Of a DNA stretch of 64,000 nt, positions 59,481 through 64,000 are shown piece after piece; the stretch's first letter is position 1, and the number at the start of each line of letters is the position of its first letter. Made by a program: the position numbers and the translations under genes. Below the pieces are notes generated by a model, which worked only from the letters and a program-made list of their open reading frames with translations, was not told the DNA's origin and did not search any database. The DNA lies in NCBI GenBank assembly GCA_964247055.1, contig OZ176059.1, positions 434,001 through 498,000 on the forward strand, read 5' to 3'. Origin of the DNA: Paragordius varius. Lineage: Eukaryota; Nematomorpha.

Positions 59481-61300
59481 ACCAACTCGGTTACACATGC
59501 CCCCCAACCCGGTTTCAAAATTTTGGAAACCACCTCGGTATTTTAAAATTCTTCGGAACTAGGTCGGTTCCGGTACTTTTTTGGAAACGGTTAGAAGGCC
59601 TACATTATGGTTTTGTATAGCCAACTTCTCTATACTAAAATTTACATAAGTTATAAGATATAGGTATTTTTTCTGCTATTTTTCTGCGAAAGAGTAGGAT
59701 GAAAGTACGAAACATTCCAAAAATATTTTTTTAGTGAGCACTGCCTAAATTTTCCCTTAGTTAATACTGTACTTGTACTTTCAATTATAAAATTTAAATT
59801 TTAGATATACAGTTATTTGGCATTAAATTGCTTTTTTCCAAAAGCTGTGACCTATATCTGTGTTTGAAATAAGAAATCATTTTAGAGCTGCCATAAATTA
59901 CTTATTTTCCGTTTAAAAACTATTTATATAAAAAGAGGAAAAGATATTAAAAATAGATATGTGTTTTACGGGGGTAGTTTTTTTCCCCAACAAGTTATAT
60001 ATATATATATATATATGATTATTGGAAAAATTAAAAATATAAAATCAATAGTAATTTCAGTTTACATTTTATAAATGTCAATTAAATTTAAGAAAATCAT
60101 CCCAAACTTAAATTGCTAGAAAAGCTAAGCAAATCAAATTACATATATTATGGTTGAAAAACATTGATTTTATTTTTACTAAATTTGCCATAAATATGGA
60201 TATTAAGCGTTGAGCTGGCTCTTAAACACTAGAAAAAATTTATTCAAATACCTCCTGATTGTAACGAATCTGAGATCAGACGAACCCAAGTTCGTAAAAA
60301 TCTAAAATTAAAAAATATGGAATGTAAATCCATTTCAATAAAAACATTTAAATAATTTTCCAAAATAATACTTTTTATGTTTTAACCACAAGAGAAAAAT
60401 TTGGAAAATCAATAAAAGTTTATATAAATATTGCTAATTTAATTGTTTTTCACTATTTTCTGTTACTAATATTAAATAATTCATTAAATAACACATTAAC
60501 TTAAATTTTAGCTGTAGATTCCAAAAACACTATATTTTCAAAAAAATTTGAAATGGAACTTTGCTATTAAAACTATTTTTTTAAATATTTAGCTCTAAAT
60601 TAAATTGGCTTAGTAACCGTTAAATCAAAATTAATTTTAAAATAACTGGTAATATTGTTTAATTGCAAGCAACCAATAAATGCAATTTAACACTATATGC
60701 TTATTGTAATTTATATTTTTTTATATGATATACTAATCTAGGAATTATATATGGTCACAACATTTAAATATTGAATCACCAAATTTGGCCAGAAATTAAA
60801 TATTTGAGTTTTAGATAATAAAATTTACTTGATACAATTGCTTTCGTGTTTTATTAATATAAATATTAATTTTATACATATTTTTACAATTATGCAAATT
60901 TTTTAATATTTAATATTTTAAAACAAACTTTTTAAAAAATTATCTAGTAGGCAAAAAATTTATGGTAAGATTTTTTAATGTTTTAATATGGTCAGATATG
61001 AATAGTGATTTAACTATATTTTTCACTTTTGAACTTTATAAAGTTTATAATCAAACCATCATGTTGCTTTTATAACTTAATATATCACTTAACCGTTATG
61101 ATAATTTTTTGTCCCAAGAATGGGTAGTTAAAACTATTTTATTTATATAGAGGTTTATATAATAAAAAATGAAATTTGAATACAAAGCACGTGTAGTTTA
61201 ACACCCTCACATAGTCGGAGAGATATACAATTCATATACGTATACTATGAATATATTTTGAATATATACATCTTTGCAGTATGAATAACCAGAACACGGT
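59481..61300. other. AT-rich spacer before the serpin
   Basis: About 1.8 kb with a short G+C-richer patch near 59440-59600 (AACTCGGTTACACATGCC, GGTCGGTTCCGGTAC) of unknown origin and a (TA)n tract at 60000. No gene seen. Confidence 0.5.
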
Positions 61301-61321
61301 TAAAATATTAAACACCACCGC

Positions 61322-61330
61322 TATATAAAA
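61322..61330 (+). promoter_or_regulatory. TATA box of the serpin gene
   Basis: TATATAAAA 51 bases before the serpin ATG predicts transcription starting near 61350 and a 5' UTR of about 30 bases. Confidence 0.6.
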
Positions 61331-61380
61331 CCTTAGAGATAATAGTAATAACTCAATTTTCTTATTTCATTGTATGTGAT

Positions 61381-62682
61381 ATGTTAAAATCCGTAGTTAG
61401 TACATTACTTTTAATATGTTTTACCTTTTTAACGCTATCAAATGGTTATCAACCAAGTGATTTAAGTCAATCGAATCACGCGTTCTCCATCAAACTATTT
61501 AAGGATTTGTACAAGGATGTCTCGCTTGTCTTTTCACCAACCAACATTGGCCATTGTTTGAGTGCCCTACTAGCTGGCTTGCGTGGCACCACGTTTGATG
61601 AACTATTTCAAGGTTTACAATATCACCTGAGCCCTGATCTCGCCAAAGTTAAATCTTTGCATGGGACAAACCAATTGTTGTTGCAAAAAACATTTTTGCA
61701 ACTGTTGACTAGTTTGGAAGCTTCGGGAAATATTAGCATCTCGGCCGGATTGTATTCGGATAATACGTTTTACTTGGAGGATATATTTGTCCAAGCTGTA
61801 TCACATTACTATAAGAGCCAAGCTAAATCGGTTGATTTTCACGCTGCACCCGAGAATGCCAGAAACATTATTAATGAAGATGTTTCACGGGCCACCAAGG
61901 GTCTGATTGAAGATTTGATGGGTCCGGGTAGCGTTACGACGGACACTAAGGTTGTTTTGACTAGCACTATTCATTTTGAGGATCATTGGACCAAATCTTT
62001 TAATGCCAAAATGTCTGCCGAGAGGGACTTTCATCGCGACAATGGGGAAACGGTTTCCCTCAAGATGATGCATGGGAGACAAAGGCAAGCTTACCATGAG
62101 GAACCTATGGTTGGTGGAACTGAGTCTGGAGATGAAAATTTAAAGGTTCTCAAGCTGCCTTACCTGACGAACCGATTTGCCTTTTACACTATAATGCCAC
62201 CCGCAAAAACTATGCCAACATTGGTCAAAGGTTTGACGGTTGAAAAGATAAAGCGGTATATTAAGAGCGTGCAACCGGTTGATGTGCAAATATCGATTCC
62301 CATATTTCAAACGCTATCTGACCTTAATTTGGTTAAAACGTTGGAACATCTGGGTGTTCAGACCATTTTTAAGTAATTTTAATATAAATTTATATCTTTT
62401 AATATATTTATATCAATTTGTTAACACAAAATTAGGCCCGGAGGTGATTTTACTGGACTGTCGAAGGATCCACGTGCCAATTTGTATGTGTCAACTTTGG
62501 TTCACAAGGCCCTTTTGAAGGTTAACGAAAATGGGACTGTGGCGGCTGCTGCGACTGGGGCTGGAGTGTCAATTACTTCCCTGCCCCCCTTTAATTTTGT
62601 CGCCAATAAACCGTTCATGTATTTGTTGTATGACCACGAAACGGATCACATTTTGTTTATGGGTGCTTACACTGGTCATTAA
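61381..62682 (+). CDS. Secreted inhibitory-type serpin (two exons, 412 aa)
   Basis: Exon 1 is 61381-62372 and exon 2 is 62436-62682; a 63-base GT-AG intron joins phase 2 (AA|G, Lys). Residues 1-22 are a signal peptide (SVVSTLLLICFTFLTLSNG). Family landmarks follow: LVFSPTNIGHCLSALLAGLR, a shutter/breach-like LTSTIHFEDHWTKSF, and the C-terminal NKPFMYLLYDHETDHILFMG. The reactive-centre hinge ENGTVAAAAT fits the inhibitory consensus (P17 Glu, P15 Gly, P14 Thr, Ala at P12-P9, P8 Thr). By alignment with antitrypsin, P1-P1' is Thr-Ser. Length is normal. It probably controls an extracellular serine protease, but the target is unknown. The intron falls just before the RCL-bearing exon. G+C content is far above the surroundings, as expected of a real gene. 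Confidence 0.94.
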
Positions 62683-62727
62683 TGTTTTTGTATTTGCTAT
62701 ACTAGTCAATCTAACCATATACTTTTA

Positions 62728-62733
62728 AATAAA
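62728..62733 (+). terminator. Serpin poly(A) signal
   Basis: AATAAA 46 bases after the TAA stop. Confidence 0.55.
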
Positions 62734-62874
62734 TGAATCCATTTTACTTTTTCTTTGATTATATATATAGTAAAATTCGTTATTTAATTGGCTATTAGGG
62801 GATTTTAATTTACATATCTGTTGCCATGTATGAAGAATTTCATTTTATATTTTTTTCCACAATGTTCAAAAATC

Positions 62875-63235
62875 TATATATTTATAAAAATGGAAAATGC
62901 TGGCTTTATGATCTGTTTCCGGAAAACCGGTAGACCCTTTAAAGTCAAATGTCGAAAAAATATAATTAATGAATCCCCCGACAGAAGCTTCGTCCTTTTT
63001 TTGAATTAGGCCCCCAGTTCGGGATCACCCCGTGTAAAAAACGGTTTTTTTTAAAACAGAAGGTCGACAAAAATAATTTTATGAATCTCTTTGTCGCCCA
63101 AGGTATGAGACCGTAAAAATTCAATGAGGATTCCAGGTATTCCCTGTGAAAAGGCAATAATTTTAGTCGTGCGTCTTTTTAACATCGGCTTCTGGGTAGG
63201 GTAATGTGACCAGATATTTTGAACTTTGGCGCAGT
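62875..63235 (-). repeat. Inverted relative of the intron 5 tandem array end
   Basis: TATAAAAATGGAAAATGCTGGC, CTGTTTCCGGAAAACCGGTAGA and TTTGTCGCCCAAGGTATGAG are reverse complements of sequence at about 12060-12560 (for example CCGGTTTTCCGGAAACAG and CTCATACCTTGGGCGAAAA). About 350 bases are shared at good identity. Confidence 0.8.
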
Positions 63236-63307
63236 ACAAATTTAAAACATACTTTGCATGTTTTTACATCATCGGTGTAATATATTACACAGTTTCCACG
63301 AAAAAAT

Positions 63308-64000
63308 ACCCTGATGAAATATATATATATATATATTCAGATCTAAAAATATCAGGATTATCATGGTGCTTTTGGTTTAATCTTTTACGAGTAAAAAAAA
63401 GTTATTTACACTTTTGTGGTAAGTGCTCCGTATAGAATTGCAAAAGGTGGGCAATTTTTTTAAATATATTTTTTGGTGAATGCTAAATGCTTTGTTTCAA
63501 AAAATAACACTAAAATACAAAAACTAATATAAAAAGCAAAGCAATATTTTTGGAAATATATAATTTTAGATGTGGACTCTGGAAGTCCCAAATTTTTTCT
63601 TTCTTTTAAAATGGACTGTTCTCTTAAAATAAACGCAACATTCCGACATTGTGCAATAATAAATATATGTTTAATTTTGATATCAACTAAATTTTAAAAA
63701 ATTCATACTTTCAAAAATTTAATTTTTAGCGATGTTGAAGCATACTTCCATACTATTTTGAGCATAAAAACAATATAAACGGTTAAGATGTTATAACATT
63801 TTATATATGTAATTCGGTAATGCATTTCTCAATCAATTTTGATTAATTCTTTGTTTTCAAATTTATGTTAAATAAAAATTGTTTTTTACAAAAATTTACC
63901 AATTGCAAGCAAATAAACCTTTAAATTAAAATTCTGAATGTTCACCATCATTGAATAATTTAGATAAAGGGATAAATTAATTAAAATTAAAGTATAGGAA
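63308..64000. mobile_element. Foldback family FB-1, copy C (runs off the window)
   Basis: TACCCTGATGAAATATATAT start, then ATCAGGATTATCATGGTGCT, TTTGGTGAATGCTAAATGCT and AGATGTGGACTCTGGAAGTC, shared in order with copy A and, inverted, with copy B. Confidence 0.72.

Overview
This is an AT-rich animal nuclear window. It is dominated by one very large, intron-dense gene on the + strand (6242-53597) for the alpha-1 subunit of a presynaptic-type voltage-gated calcium channel: Cav2, the cacophony / CACNA1A-B-E family. I could place 46 exons by reading the family sequence through the window. Every splice phase agrees from exon to exon, giving a predicted protein of about 2,250 residues that ends in a PDZ-binding EEDDWC tail. 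All four domains, four S4 helices, four pore glutamates, the beta-subunit (AID) site, the EF-hand, the IQ region and the C-terminal tail are present. Intron 1 looks like a minor-class (U12) AT-AC intron.

Downstream are two small genes. One, on the minus strand (57699-58206), has two exons and encodes a Gly/Tyr/His-rich protein. The other, on the + strand (61381-62682), has two exons and encodes a secreted inhibitory-type serpin with a TATA box and a poly(A) signal.

Almost everything else is transposon-derived. There are about 19 copies of a 210-300 bp TA-flanked Tc1/mariner-type MITE, often within 6-40 bp of an exon, and seven copies of a second MITE whose ends carry 21-bp tandem repeats. 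Several foldback hairpin families occur. Two hAT transposons still have perfect 8-bp target duplications, and there are hAT-derived MITEs and two decayed mariner transposase copies. A roughly 156/312-bp tandem array fills intron 5 and has an inverted relative about 50 kb away near the window end. A LINE-type fragment lies in intron 15 close to a convincing hammerhead ribozyme set inside a palindrome.

The organism is a protostome, most likely an arthropod. The high AT content, dense Tc1/mariner load and Cav2 sequence would suit a parasitic copepod such as a salmon louse, but that is inference and weakly supported. I saw no rRNA, tRNA, CRISPR array or virus-derived element.

The most unusual feature is the hammerhead motif lying in sense inside a neuronal calcium-channel intron. 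The other main points are the crowding of MITEs against splice sites, the nested insertions (hAT in foldback, hAT in MITE, MITE in foldback), and the uncharacterised 21-bp-repeat MITE.
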